A DNA stretch of 64,000 bases from Spirochaetota bacterium (GCA_029547205.1 JAKPPT010000132.1:1-64000); one strand, 5' to 3'; positions 44,197 through 54,190 are shown, counted from the stretch's first letter. Notes: generated by a model not told the origin, from the sequence alone. A program made the numbers and translations.

Positions 44197-45207
44197 ATGG
44201 ACGATATTTACTATATTATTAAATCAAGAGTATACGAACTTGCTCAGTATGCTGTAGAAGAACAGTATAAAATTCAACCTGCATGGACGAGTTATGGGAG
44301 TGCGGGATATATTCGAGCACTTGAAGATTCCCGATACCATATGCTAATGCTTGCCTCTTCTTATGCACTTAATGATATCAACATGCTTGGTAACTATTAT
44401 AGCTGGCTTGATATTTTGTTCAAACGTCTCAAACTTCCAGCCAATACCGCTTTCGATTCACTCAATACTGCAGCTGAAATTATTGATACAAAATTGCGCC
44501 TTAATGACAGTATGAAAAATTTCGTCATAAGAATAACACAAAATTCTCACCATGTCAGTTCGGAATCTGTTTTGCAGCTTTCCAGGGAGGCTCAAGAATA
44601 TTATAATTTTATCACAAAAGGGAACCAGCGGCAGGCAGTAAATTATATATTAGATATATACAAACAAGGAATGCAAATTATTGACATTTACAATACAATA
44701 TTTATACCGATACAAAGCTTAATAGGTAAATTATGGCATGAAGGCAAAATATCTGTTGGGGAAGAACATTACTGCACTGCGGTTACGCAGGTAGCTCTTG
44801 CTAATCTGTATCAATTTTTCTTTACGGGAGAAAAAAAGCAACACAAACTCATTGCAGCTGCGGTATCGGGAGAATTACACGAGCTACCTATTCGGTTTCT
44901 CGCAGATGTTTTTGAAATGCATAATTGGAACACTCACTATTATGGTGCAAGTACTCCGCTTCCAGCACTACTACAGGCAGTGAGTGAACACAAACCCAAT
45001 TTACTGTGTCTGTCCGTAACAATGCCTTTTTTAGTTCCTGAATTAACCGAATATATTGCAACAATAAAAAAATCACACGCATCGCTTCCGATAATGGTAG
45101 GAGGAAGGCCTTTCTCCATAAACCAGGAGCTTTATAAAGCCGTCGGTGCTGATGCAGCTGCAGAAACTGCACTGCTTGCTCTTAAAAAAGCAGAAATGCT
45201 TTTATGA
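44197..45207 (+). CDS. CarH-type cobalamin-binding protein, putative light sensor
   Basis: 336 residues. Residues ~125-205 are the helical B12-binding-2 domain and ~215-330 the Rossmann B12-binding domain. W180-x9-E190-H191 (WHEGKISVGEEH) is the signature that distinguishes light-sensing CarH/LitR cobalamin proteins; H228 in GELHELP is the lower cobalt ligand position, though CarH usually has G where P231 is. SVT (273-275) and GG (302-303) complete the B12 site. There is no MerR DNA-binding domain; residues 1-120 are helical and unfamiliar. A histidine kinase follows 16 bases later, so signalling may go by protein contact. AAAGGA ribosome site. Confidence 0.85.
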   Translation: MDDIYYIIKSRVYELAQYAVEEQYKIQPAWTSYGSAGYIRALEDSRYHMLMLASSYALNDINMLGNYYSWLDILFKRLKLPANTAFDSLNTAAEIIDTKLRLNDSMKNFVIRITQNSHHVSSESVLQLSREAQEYYNFITKGNQRQAVNYILDIYKQGMQIIDIYNTIFIPIQSLIGKLWHEGKISVGEEHYCTAVTQVALANLYQFFFTGEKKQHKLIAAAVSGELHELPIRFLADVFEMHNWNTHYYGASTPLPALLQAVSEHKPNLLCLSVTMPFLVPELTEYIATIKKSHASLPIMVGGRPFSINQELYKAVGADAAAETALLALKKAEMLL

Positions 45208-45223
45208 CTAAAGGATTACGTTT

Positions 45224-46069
45224 ATGAACGATACACAAGAAAATCAATCTTCGAATAAAAATCAGATTGAAACATATCTTGGAGAGATTAGCAAATTAAA
45301 TAACGAGCTTATTAATATGCAGCGAGAGCTCAGCGCCAGCAACGCTGCACTCGCAAAGGCATTGGAATTTAAAAACCGATTTATTGGAATGGTTGTGCAT
45401 GACCTTCGAAATCCTCTCACAATTATCAGCATGTATACTCAAACTATTAAAAGCAAAATAGATGAACCAAAACTAATTGAAGAATGTATAACAATCATTG
45501 AACATTCAGCAGATTTTATGGCAGAGCTCATTGAAAGCCTCCTCGATACAACGAGTCTTGAGTCTGGTTCTTTTAGCATTACCTTTTATAAAAACAATAT
45601 TACAGAGCTCATAAAAAATACATTAAAACAAATGCAACCAATTGCTCAAAATCGCTCTATTCATATACATGAGCAACTTTCTGAAATTGAACCTTTTTAC
45701 TTTGATGCATTTAGAATTGAACAGGTGATTACCAACATTATAAGTAATGCGCTTAAATACACACCTACAGATGGAAATGTTTACATATCAGTAAAAGATA
45801 ATAGTGAAACAGTTGTAATAGTTGTTAAGGATACTGGCATAGGTATACCAGAAGAAGAACAGCATAAAACATTTACGTTTTTTGGAAGAACCACAAATCA
45901 GAGCCCTCATGGAGATAAATCGGTAGGTCTCGGTCTTGCAGTCTGCAAACACATTATAGAAGCGCATGATGGAACCATAGAGCTCACCAGCAAAGCAAGT
46001 GAAGGAACAACTATTACTATTTTGTTACCAAAACTACCTCGTAGAGCCATGGATTTAGCAGACAAATGA
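45224..46069 (+). CDS. Soluble histidine kinase without sensor domain
   Basis: 281 residues. Residues ~15-50 are a coiled coil, then a HisKA domain with phospho-acceptor His59 in HDLRNPL, and a complete HATPase: N box NALKY (175), G1 DTGIGIP (203), G2 GLGLA (235). No membrane helix or sensory domain is present, so the input most likely comes from the B12 protein encoded just upstream. No response regulator gene is in the window. Its stop overlaps the aroB start (ATGA). Confidence 0.92.
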   Translation: MNDTQENQSSNKNQIETYLGEISKLNNELINMQRELSASNAALAKALEFKNRFIGMVVHDLRNPLTIISMYTQTIKSKIDEPKLIEECITIIEHSADFMAELIESLLDTTSLESGSFSITFYKNNITELIKNTLKQMQPIAQNRSIHIHEQLSEIEPFYFDAFRIEQVITNIISNALKYTPTDGNVYISVKDNSETVVIVVKDTGIGIPEEEQHKTFTFFGRTTNQSPHGDKSVGLGLAVCKHIIEAHDGTIELTSKASEGTTITILLPKLPRRAMDLADK

Positions 46070-47058
46070 AACTACTTCCCTTTCCTCATCATGCTCACAC
46101 AGCAATACAGGAATTAATTAACACACAACGCTGTGTCATTATTATTGATAAAAACATTACTAAATGCTATCACATACCATTTGATAGAGAAAACCTACTC
46201 ATACTCCCTCAAGGTGAATGCGCTAAAAGTTTTACCACTGTAAAGAAAATACTAAAAAAAATTACAAGATCCCAATTTGACCGCTCATGCAGCCTTATTG
46301 GTATTGGTGGAGGCGCACTCTGTGATACAGTAGGGTTTACAGCCTCAATCTATATGCGCGGGATATCTGCTGTTTATGTCCCGACAACACTACTGGCACA
46401 AATAGATGCAGCATACGGAGGGAAAACTGCAATTAACTTTATGGGTATAAAAAACCTTGTTGGAACATTTCATAATCCTCATAAAATTATATCTGACAGC
46501 GCGTTTATAGAAAGCCAGAATACTCGTGAATATTACTCTGGGTTAGGAGAAGTTCTTAAATATGCTATTGGTTTTGATAGTGAACTTTTTTCAACTGTAA
46601 AAAATAATTATGAATCAATAATACAAAGAGACACTCATGTTCTGGATACCATTATTACAACGTGTACTTCGATTAAGGATTCAATTGTTAAACATGACAT
46701 GTATGACGCTCATGTGCGTAAAAAGCTTAACCTTGGTCATACATTCGGTCACGCATATGAACAGGCCATCCATCTTTCACATGGACATGCTGTAGCACTT
46801 GGAATTGTGGCATCATCTATACTTTCTAAAAACATGGGCATTTTGCCAGCCAATGATTTTTTTGAAATTATCAATTGCATGAAGCTCTATGGTTTTAACA
46901 CAAGCCTTCCCAGGCTTACCAAAAAAATGAAAACATTGCTTATACATGATAAAAAAATTTTAAACAAAACTATAGATTTTATTATTATCGAAAAAATTGG
47001 TAAAACAGATATAATAAACCTCGAGCTTACTAAAGTCTTGGAACTTGTTTATGGATAA
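46066..47058 (+). CDS. aroB: 3-dehydroquinate synthase
   Basis: 330 residues; second step of the shikimate pathway, closing DAHP to dehydroquinate with NAD+ and zinc. IGIGGGALCDTVGFTAS, PTTLLAQIDAAYGGKTAIN, GLGEVLKYA and the zinc-binding NLGHTFGHA are all present. A little shorter than the usual ~355. Its ATG overlaps the kinase stop by four bases, and the aroK start lies within its end: tight coupling of sensor and pathway genes. Confidence 0.96.
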   Translation: MKLLPFPHHAHTAIQELINTQRCVIIIDKNITKCYHIPFDRENLLILPQGECAKSFTTVKKILKKITRSQFDRSCSLIGIGGGALCDTVGFTASIYMRGISAVYVPTTLLAQIDAAYGGKTAINFMGIKNLVGTFHNPHKIISDSAFIESQNTREYYSGLGEVLKYAIGFDSELFSTVKNNYESIIQRDTHVLDTIITTCTSIKDSIVKHDMYDAHVRKKLNLGHTFGHAYEQAIHLSHGHAVALGIVASSILSKNMGILPANDFFEIINCMKLYGFNTSLPRLTKKMKTLLIHDKKILNKTIDFIIIEKIGKTDIINLELTKVLELVYG

Positions 47059-47701
47059 ACTATACTATAAATTTTTATCGCAAATAAGATATAAAACTAA
47101 CACTGTACGCGCAAAACCATACCATAAAAAAAGAAACCATACCCCTTGTTATTTTTTTGTCTGCCTACTAGGCTTTATGGGAAGCGGCAAAACAACATTT
47201 GGCAAAAAACTGGCAAATTCATTGAATGCTATTTTCATAGATACCGATTCACTTATCGAAGAAAAAGAACACATGAGTATTCCTTCAATTTTTGAAACCA
47301 GAGGGGAACCATATTTTCGAATGCTGGAATATAAAACAGTACAATCAATTTTTACTAAAACTAATGTATATACCACGAATTTTAAAAATAAAACCAGCCA
47401 ATGCAAAAACAAGTGGCAACAAAATATTATAATTATTTCACTTGGAGGCGGGACCATACAAGCTACAAACATACGAAAACTATTTCGTAGTAATGCTTAC
47501 AAGACACTTACCATCTGGTTGTCATGCCCTCTCCCGATTATCAAGCAACGATTATTCTATACTAACAACCGGCCGCTCTTTAACGCATTTAGGAATTCTG
47601 TAAAGCTTAATAAGCTGTATAAAAAACGTTTGCGCCTCTATAAAAGTTCTAAACAGATAACGCTCTATCAAAAGCAAACACAGAATTGGAGTATTCCATG
47701 A
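47051..47701 (+). CDS. aroK: Shikimate kinase
   Basis: 216 residues, longer than the usual ~170. After ~38 basic N-terminal residues come LLGFMGSGKTTFGKKLANSL (P-loop), FIDTDSLIEE, FETRGEPYFRMLE and SLGGGTIQ, the shikimate-binding blocks. An insertion of ~25 residues (TNFKNKTSQCKNKWQQ) precedes SLGGGT. Start ATG 47051 overlaps aroB by eight bases; an in-frame TTG is six bases earlier. Overlaps aroA through ATGA. Confidence 0.93.
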   Translation: MDKLYYKFLSQIRYKTNTVRAKPYHKKRNHTPCYFFVCLLGFMGSGKTTFGKKLANSLNAIFIDTDSLIEEKEHMSIPSIFETRGEPYFRMLEYKTVQSIFTKTNVYTTNFKNKTSQCKNKWQQNIIIISLGGGTIQATNIRKLFRSNAYKTLTIWLSCPLPIIKQRLFYTNNRPLFNAFRNSVKLNKLYKKRLRLYKSSKQITLYQKQTQNWSIP

Positions 47702-49134
47702 AAACACATGCAACAATTCTGTGCAAACAATTTACTCCGCAGGGAATTATTTCGGTTCCTCCTTCTAAAAGCATTGCACAACGCGCACTGATACTCGCAA
47801 GTTTTTCCGAAACGCCTTCACAGGTAGAGCATATTGGTTCAAGTGCCGATGTCAATGCCTGTATCGACGTACTTACCAATCTTGGTGCCACAATTCGTCA
47901 TATCGATCCGACGTCAAAACCCCGCTCACAAAATGATACGGATAACCATAATGCCAAAGATCCATACCGATCAGTTACCATTAAACCTATCGAGCTGCAA
48001 AAATTTTCCACTCCACTAACTATACAGGCTCAAGAGTCAGCCACGTTAGCTCGTATGCTTTCCTGTATAGTTCCTGGTTTGTTTACCAAATTAAACATTG
48101 CGCGTGAGTCGTGTTCTGCAGTGATTACCGGAACCGGAACCCTCCTTAAACGTCCCATGAATAAAACCGCAATGTTTCTTGAAACACTTGGACTTGATGT
48201 CTCCCTGCGTGAACATAAATGGCTTCCCATGAAATTGCAGGGTAACTTTAGACCAGGATCGCATCACATTAATGAACTCGACAGCTCTCAACCTGTTTCA
48301 GGAGCAATTATCGGGCTGTCATTACTGGATAGTGACAGTAAAATTTATATAAGAGAACAGCCGAGCATTCCCTATTCATTACTCACAGCACATCTTGCGA
48401 ACCTTTTTGGAGCACAGATTACATATGATATACAAAACGCTATGTGGCACATTAAAGGAGTACAATCATTGCATGGCATTACCTATCGTGTTGAGAGTGA
48501 TTGGAGTGCAGCATCGCTCTGGCTTGCTGCTGCAGCCTTACATGGCTCGATTACCATAAAAAACATCAACCTGGCGAGTCATCAACCTGACAGACAAATT
48601 TTGGAACTGCTTGATAGCTACGGTGCGGATATTACAATTACATCAGCTAATTCAAATGAATCAGCACAATCATCTTTACGCAATAGCAATAACTGCACGC
48701 TCTCTCTTACAGCTAACAATCGCAGAGCATTTACGTTTGATTGCAGGGATACACCCGATTTATTTCCATCAGCCTGTTTGCTCGCTGCTGGCTGCACAGA
48801 AACAAGCACCATACATGGTTTAAAAAATATTACAGGGAAAGAGAGCAATCGCGTGGAAACACTCATAACAATACTTAAAAAGCTTGGCGCTTCCTGTTCA
48901 CTCAGTGATAGCACCTTAAAGATAAAGGGGATTTCGCACTTTAAGAACGCTGAACTGGTACTCCCTCCAGATCACCGAATGTGTATGTTCGCTCTTCTCG
49001 CTGCATGCAACCTTGCAGCTGATGCATCACTACATCTTACTATTGCAAACGGTGGTTCTTTTGAAGAGGTAATTGCAAAATCATACCCTGATTTTCTCAA
49101 TCACTACATGCTTGTTGGAGGATTACTGTCATGA
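47698..49134 (+). CDS. aroA: 3-phosphoshikimate 1-carboxyvinyltransferase (EPSP synthase)
   Basis: 478 residues. PPSKSIAQRALILASF near the start, the middle SRDTPDLFPSACLLAAG-like RDTPDLFPSA, and the RVETLITILKKLGA and DHRMCMFALLAA segments mark AroA. The glyphosate-site loop is unusual: the family LGNAGT/RPLT reads ESATLARML and LLKRPMNKT here, the class II-like form. Ribosome site GGAG; ATGA overlap with aroK. Confidence 0.94.
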   Translation: MKTHATILCKQFTPQGIISVPPSKSIAQRALILASFSETPSQVEHIGSSADVNACIDVLTNLGATIRHIDPTSKPRSQNDTDNHNAKDPYRSVTIKPIELQKFSTPLTIQAQESATLARMLSCIVPGLFTKLNIARESCSAVITGTGTLLKRPMNKTAMFLETLGLDVSLREHKWLPMKLQGNFRPGSHHINELDSSQPVSGAIIGLSLLDSDSKIYIREQPSIPYSLLTAHLANLFGAQITYDIQNAMWHIKGVQSLHGITYRVESDWSAASLWLAAAALHGSITIKNINLASHQPDRQILELLDSYGADITITSANSNESAQSSLRNSNNCTLSLTANNRRAFTFDCRDTPDLFPSACLLAAGCTETSTIHGLKNITGKESNRVETLITILKKLGASCSLSDSTLKIKGISHFKNAELVLPPDHRMCMFALLAACNLAADASLHLTIANGGSFEEVIAKSYPDFLNHYMLVGGLLS

Positions 49135-50108
49135 ATAGTTTTGGCAAATTTTTGCGTATCATGATCTTTGGTGAATCACACGGACCTGTTATTGGTGTGA
49201 CCATTGATGGTGTACCGCCAGGCATTGCTTTTTCTCCAGAGCATATGCAAGCAGACCTCGATCGCCGGCGCGGAGGAAAACCGGGCACAACACATCGCAG
49301 CGAACCCGATAAACCAAGAATTATTAGCGGTATCTATCAAGAAAAAACTACAGGCGCACCGCTTACTATTATCATTGAAAACACAGATCAGGACAGTTCA
49401 CACTATAAGAACATAAGTAATCATCCGAGGCCGAGCCACAGTGATTTTGCTGCACGAATAAAATATAACAATTGCAATGATCCGCGTGGCGGAGGACACC
49501 TATCTGGAAGACTCACTGCTCCACTCGTTTGTGCTGGTTCACTTGCAAAACTGGTCATTGCACCAATTACCGTAACGGCATGTATTCTGGATGAAGCAAT
49601 CGTACGCCAAAAGGCTCTGACAGGAGCAGCACAAGGCGATTCCGTTGGTGCGATGCTCGAAGTAGTAATTAAAGGTGTACAGCCAGGGCTTGGTGAGCCA
49701 TGGTTCGATTCGCTCGAATCACTTCTGGCACATGCTGTGTTTTCGATACCAGGCATTAAAGGAATTGAGTTTGGTGCAGGTTTTCTTGCTGCATCCATGC
49801 ATGGCAGTGAGTATAATGACCGAATTCTCGACGCAACAGGAAAGACTGCAACCAATCACGATGGAGGTATTACAGGTGGCATCAGCAATGGCAACGACAT
49901 TGTATTCCGGGTGGCTGTAAAGCCAACGCCCAGTATTGGAGTACCGCAAGAAACCTATTCGTTTGACCACAATGAGCCCAGGCTGCTTTCTATTGAGGGA
50001 AGACACGATGCATGCTTTGCTCTCAGGCTCCCCCCCGTACTTGAAGCAGTAAGCGCTCTTGTGCTAGCGGATCTTATTATCGCTCAAAACGCTCATCAGC
50101 ACGTTTAA
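49131..50108 (+). CDS. aroC: Chorismate synthase
   Basis: 325 residues against a usual ~350-390, so somewhat compact. GESHGPVIGVTIDGVPPG, DLDRRRGGKPGTTHRSEPD, NNCNDPRGGGHLSGRLTAP and GGITGGISNGNDIVFRVAVK are the FMN and EPSP-binding blocks. Ends with the operon at a stop codon that overlaps that of alaS on the other strand. Start overlaps aroA by four bases. Confidence 0.95.
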   Translation: MNSFGKFLRIMIFGESHGPVIGVTIDGVPPGIAFSPEHMQADLDRRRGGKPGTTHRSEPDKPRIISGIYQEKTTGAPLTIIIENTDQDSSHYKNISNHPRPSHSDFAARIKYNNCNDPRGGGHLSGRLTAPLVCAGSLAKLVIAPITVTACILDEAIVRQKALTGAAQGDSVGAMLEVVIKGVQPGLGEPWFDSLESLLAHAVFSIPGIKGIEFGAGFLAASMHGSEYNDRILDATGKTATNHDGGITGGISNGNDIVFRVAVKPTPSIGVPQETYSFDHNEPRLLSIEGRHDACFALRLPPVLEAVSALVLADLIIAQNAHQHV

Positions 50109-51901
50109 TTGTGTGGTTCCAGAACTGCACGGATTCGCCTGACCCCTGCACTCGAACTCTGTTCCTTTTGAATGACAAAGTGTCCAAGAACACCGGTGCG
50201 TTCGACATGAGGACCGCCGCATACTTCCTTAGAAAAATCACCAATTGTGTATACTTTTACGACTGGATCATATTTTTCACCAAATAAGGCGATTGCTCCG
50301 GCTTTTTTTGCTTCTTCGAGCGGCATCATTTCCATAGTCACAGGAAGATCTCGCGCTATCTGCTCATTAACTATTTCCTCTACTCGTTTTATTTCTTCGG
50401 GAGTCATTGGAGCAGGATGTGAAAAGTCAAAGCGTAAACGCTCTGCAGTAATATTTGAACCTTTTTGAGCAACATGTTCCCCAAGAACTATTCTCAGTGC
50501 CTTATGTAAGAGGTGTGTTGCGGTATGATACTTTGTTGTCATTTCAGAATGATCTGCCAATCCACCCTTAAACACATTTGCAGAATTAGCACGGGAAAGT
50601 TCCTGATGTTTCTTGAAAGCCTCATCGAACTCTTCCTTGTTAACGGTAAGTCCATGTTCGCGTGCAAGCTCTTCTGTTATCTCAATAGGAAAGCCAAACG
50701 TGTCATACAATCGAAATGCGAGACGTCCGGACATAACCTTTTGAGGATTTTTAAGGAGATTTGGAAGCAGCTTTTCAAACTCCGCTTCGCCCTTCTGAAG
50801 TGTTTCGAGAAAGCGTTCTTCTTCGCGCGGAAGCTCTTCAAGGATTTTCGCACGGTTCTGTGCAAGCTCATTATATGCATGTTCAAAGCGATTGATGACA
50901 ACCTCAGCGATTGGAGCCAGAAAAGGCTTTGTGATACCGAGCTTCCTGCCATGGCGCACCGAACGTCGTATGAGACGCCGTAGTACATATGCTGCACCAA
51001 CGTTACCCGGCAGCACACCTTTCTGATCACCAAGAATAAACACCGATGCTCTCGTGTGATCTGCTATGATGCGCACCGACATATCTTTTCCAGCATCAGT
51101 TCCGTAGGTATAGTGAGCGGCTTCACCTATCGCTCTTATAATATCCTGGAAGATTTCGGTTTCATAAACACTTTTTTTGCCCTGAAGAACAGTAATAGTA
51201 CGCTCGAGTCCCATACCGGTATCTACATTTTGCGCAGGCAGTTTTTTGAGCGTTTGCGCATCGATACGGTTGTACTCCATGAACACATTGTTCCAGATTT
51301 CCATCCAATGCTCAGGGTCTGTCCCCTTGTTGGAACCAGGAGGAGGCAGCCCATCACCTACCCAATAAAAAATTTCGGTATCGGGTCCGCAAGGACCGGT
51401 AGGCCCAGCAGCCCACCAGTTATCGTCGGCACCAAGCCAGGCTATTCTATCTTCCGGCATACCCAGAGAACGCCACACACTGGCCGATTCTTCATCGCGA
51501 GGAGCATTTTCATCTCCAGCAAACACGGTAACCGACAGTAAACGCGGATCGAGCGCAAGCCATTCTGGATCGGTGAGAAATTCCCATGACCAGGCTATCG
51601 ATTCTTTTTTAAAATAATCGCCTAACGACCAATTCCCCAGCATTTCAAAACAGGTGAGATGGCTGTTATCACCGACTGAATCAATATCACCGGTACGAAT
51701 ACATTTTTGATAATCGACAAGACGCTTTCCTGCTGGATGTGGTTCTCCTAACAGATATGGAACAAGCGGGTGCATTCCGGCTGTTGTAAAAAGCACTGTG
51801 GGATCATTATCGGGAATTAATGATTTGCCTTCAATCACTGCATGGTTCTTTGTCTTAAAGAACTTTAAATATTTTGCTCGTAAAATATCACTCGTTATCA
51901 T
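50105..51901 (-). CDS. alaS: Alanyl-tRNA synthetase, short spirochaetal form
   Basis: 598 residues. The catalytic core is complete (TVLFTTAGMHPLVPYLLGE; GDNSHLTCFEMLGNWS; GMGLERTITVLQG), followed by the tRNA-recognition region and the editing domain with HTATHLLHKALR and the CGGPHVERTG zinc site. It ends there: the C-Ala domain (~250 residues) is missing, as in other spirochaetes, so this is not a truncation. Start at ATG 51901 is set by a leaderless promoter; the frame is open 12 codons further upstream. Confidence 0.97.
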   Translation of the reverse strand: MITSDILRAKYLKFFKTKNHAVIEGKSLIPDNDPTVLFTTAGMHPLVPYLLGEPHPAGKRLVDYQKCIRTGDIDSVGDNSHLTCFEMLGNWSLGDYFKKESIAWSWEFLTDPEWLALDPRLLSVTVFAGDENAPRDEESASVWRSLGMPEDRIAWLGADDNWWAAGPTGPCGPDTEIFYWVGDGLPPPGSNKGTDPEHWMEIWNNVFMEYNRIDAQTLKKLPAQNVDTGMGLERTITVLQGKKSVYETEIFQDIIRAIGEAAHYTYGTDAGKDMSVRIIADHTRASVFILGDQKGVLPGNVGAAYVLRRLIRRSVRHGRKLGITKPFLAPIAEVVINRFEHAYNELAQNRAKILEELPREEERFLETLQKGEAEFEKLLPNLLKNPQKVMSGRLAFRLYDTFGFPIEITEELAREHGLTVNKEEFDEAFKKHQELSRANSANVFKGGLADHSEMTTKYHTATHLLHKALRIVLGEHVAQKGSNITAERLRFDFSHPAPMTPEEIKRVEEIVNEQIARDLPVTMEMMPLEEAKKAGAIALFGEKYDPVVKVYTIGDFSKEVCGGPHVERTGVLGHFVIQKEQSSSAGVRRIRAVLEPHN

Positions 51902-51908
51902 GCAAGCA

Positions 51909-51937
51909 ATAGTACAAAAGAGTGCATAGAGCGTCAA
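51909..51937 (-). promoter_or_regulatory. Leaderless promoter of alaS
   Basis: TTGACG (51932-51937), 17 bases, TACTAT (51909-51914), seven bases, ATG. The -35 box begins right after the stop of the preceding gene. Confidence 0.6.
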
Positions 51938-51940
51938 TTA

Positions 51941-54091
51941 CTATCTTTTTCTGAGCACAATCAACGTAATATCATACGGCTGACGTTTTTGAGTAATAAA
52001 ATTTCTATAATCCGCCATTATAGAAAGCATGATAGTTTCTGCGCTTTCTTTATCTGCTTTCTTAAGTGAATCTTTTAGCTTTTCTATGCCAAATGTTTCA
52101 TTTTTATTATTCTTGCTTGCAATGAGTCCTTCGGTACAGAGAACGAGAATATCACCACTCGTAATTGGCACCTCGAGCACTTTAATTTCATGCTCAATTT
52201 GATTTCTTCCCATTGGGGGCAATTTAAACTCACTGGAATCCTCTGGAACTATTGTTCGAATCTCAGTATTACGCATCATAAGCAAATCAGGCATTCCACC
52301 ATTGACGTATTCAAACGCATCCGGTTTTATTCTAACCATATTGCATAGTACAAAGTTTTCTACCGACGAGAATTCTCGTACTAGGGCCTTATTAAAATTA
52401 TAGACATACTGACTCATTGGTTTTGCTAGCGTTTCATTAAAGATTCTAAATCCAATGTGTCTCGTTAGAACGGTCAACAATCCGCTCGCTACACTCCTCC
52501 CGGATACTGACCCGATAATGAAACCCTTTAACTGTTTTTCTTTTTGATAAAAATCATAAAAATCTCCCGAAAGGCTCTGTGCAGGGAGATAACGCAAAGC
52601 AATATCCCAATCATCAAGCTCCGGTGCTTTTCCGATAAAGAAGCCTTTTTGAACACTTGAAGCCAGCCGCAAGTCACGCTCAGCTTCTTTCATTGCAATT
52701 TTAAGTTCTTCTGAAGATTCTTCAATTTTTTTATTGAGTCTCGTTAATTCTTCTGTTGTTTTTGCAAGCGCATGAGTACGTTCTTCAACAAGTTTATTCA
52801 GCCCTATTTTTAACTGTTCCATTTCGTTATAAATGCTGATAAACTTGCTAGCCAGCAATGATGCTGCCCCCAGAAGGAAAAAGGCAAAACCATACTTAGC
52901 CCAAAAAATCAACTCACCATTAATTGCACGAATAGTATCAAGAATTATTGTTATTAAAAATATAATAGTACCAGCCATTATTTTACCGGTATCACTTTCC
53001 AGAAAAAACCACTTAAACGCACCAGCAAAACCGCCAATACCTTCCTCTGCCAGTTCATTAGCCAGTCGTAAAATATCTTTACCAACCGTCTTGCCAACAA
53101 CAAAAACAACATAATAAAAGCCTACTATGACAATAAGCACACGCCAAACTGCAATAAACGGTTCATCTCGCAAGAACAATCCCGCTACTAGAAACGCAAG
53201 TGTACTATAAAAAATCACAAACCAGCGTTTACTGAGTTTGTTTTGCAGCAATAATTCAAAAAATCCAAAAAAGAATATGGGTACACCGAGCATGCTAAAG
53301 TATTCTAATTTTGCGACGAGAACAGTATTTGTAAATACGTTAAATAGCAATGAAGTTCTCGTTAAAAGGTACACACTCAAAATAATCGTAGCGGTTCCTA
53401 AAAAAAGATATCCTTTATCTTTAGGACGCAATATAAAAAGAACGATATTATACAAACCAAAAATCGCATAAATCGCTATCATTATTAAATCTAGAACATC
53501 AAGATTTTCCTTTGCCAGTTTTTGATACGAAGCAATTTTATATGGCCCACGAAGCGCAAAACCCGTTCTATTGTCTCCTGGATCACCAATAATCTCTAAG
53601 GCAAGCATATTTGCCCCATCATTGAGCAATTTTCTATCGATAGCTAGTATGACATTCCGTTCTGCTCTCGTTATAAATGAATCGGTGCCTGCTTTAATAA
53701 TTGCATTATGGATTAACGTTCCATTAAGGTATACAGCCCATGCCTGTCCAATAAATCGGAGATACAGTGCAGGATCAGCAAGTTCCAGTATATCCTGACG
53801 CGCTACAAATGGTATAAGAACAGTGTATGTTTCCGGTTTTGCAGGAAGAGGGTTCCATGACGATTTTGATGTTTTACCAGGAATGGGAATCTCACGAATC
53901 AGCATGGTTCGTTTACCACGAGGATATTCCACCTTGCACCAGGCTTCATCGGTTGGAGCAGGAACAACATTAATCCATGAGGTGTCAAACCCTTTTCGAA
54001 AATACCAGATATTTATAGTGAGGTCATGCTCCTGTGCAAAAACCATAACAAAACTAAATAGTACGATGCATACAGCTACAATCTTTTTCAC
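51941..54091 (-). CDS. 7TMR-type receptor with SpoIIE/PP2C domain, metal site degenerate
   Basis: 716 residues from GTG 54091 (GGAG six bases upstream; VKKIVAVCIVLFSFVMVFA signal peptide). Residues ~25-185 are a beta-sandwich sensor region like 7TMR-DISM extracellular domains, then seven membrane helices to ~415, a coiled coil (~425-475) and a SpoIIE-type PP2C domain (LSGDFYDFYQ onward). Two metal-binding aspartates are changed: the usual GDVSG reads GSVSG (S528) and the usual TDG reads TEG (E654). Activity may be weak or lost. Regulators of this group control anti-sigma factor pathways; no partner gene is adjacent. Confidence 0.85.
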   Translation of the reverse strand: MKKIVAVCIVLFSFVMVFAQEHDLTINIWYFRKGFDTSWINVVPAPTDEAWCKVEYPRGKRTMLIREIPIPGKTSKSSWNPLPAKPETYTVLIPFVARQDILELADPALYLRFIGQAWAVYLNGTLIHNAIIKAGTDSFITRAERNVILAIDRKLLNDGANMLALEIIGDPGDNRTGFALRGPYKIASYQKLAKENLDVLDLIMIAIYAIFGLYNIVLFILRPKDKGYLFLGTATIILSVYLLTRTSLLFNVFTNTVLVAKLEYFSMLGVPIFFFGFFELLLQNKLSKRWFVIFYSTLAFLVAGLFLRDEPFIAVWRVLIVIVGFYYVVFVVGKTVGKDILRLANELAEEGIGGFAGAFKWFFLESDTGKIMAGTIIFLITIILDTIRAINGELIFWAKYGFAFFLLGAASLLASKFISIYNEMEQLKIGLNKLVEERTHALAKTTEELTRLNKKIEESSEELKIAMKEAERDLRLASSVQKGFFIGKAPELDDWDIALRYLPAQSLSGDFYDFYQKEKQLKGFIIGSVSGRSVASGLLTVLTRHIGFRIFNETLAKPMSQYVYNFNKALVREFSSVENFVLCNMVRIKPDAFEYVNGGMPDLLMMRNTEIRTIVPEDSSEFKLPPMGRNQIEHEIKVLEVPITSGDILVLCTEGLIASKNNKNETFGIEKLKDSLKKADKESAETIMLSIMADYRNFITQKRQPYDITLIVLRKR

Positions 54092-54190
54092 GTTATGCTC
54101 CAATTAGCTTTATTTAAGTCCAATTCCCTTTTATTTTTTTAATTATCGGTTATACTAATAATTGTATCATAATTTCCTGAAGGAGTGTAT

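Noticed and set aside
50105-51901. AlaRS looked truncated (598 residues)
   Set aside because: Spirochaetal AlaRS normally lacks the C-terminal C-Ala domain; core and editing domains are complete.
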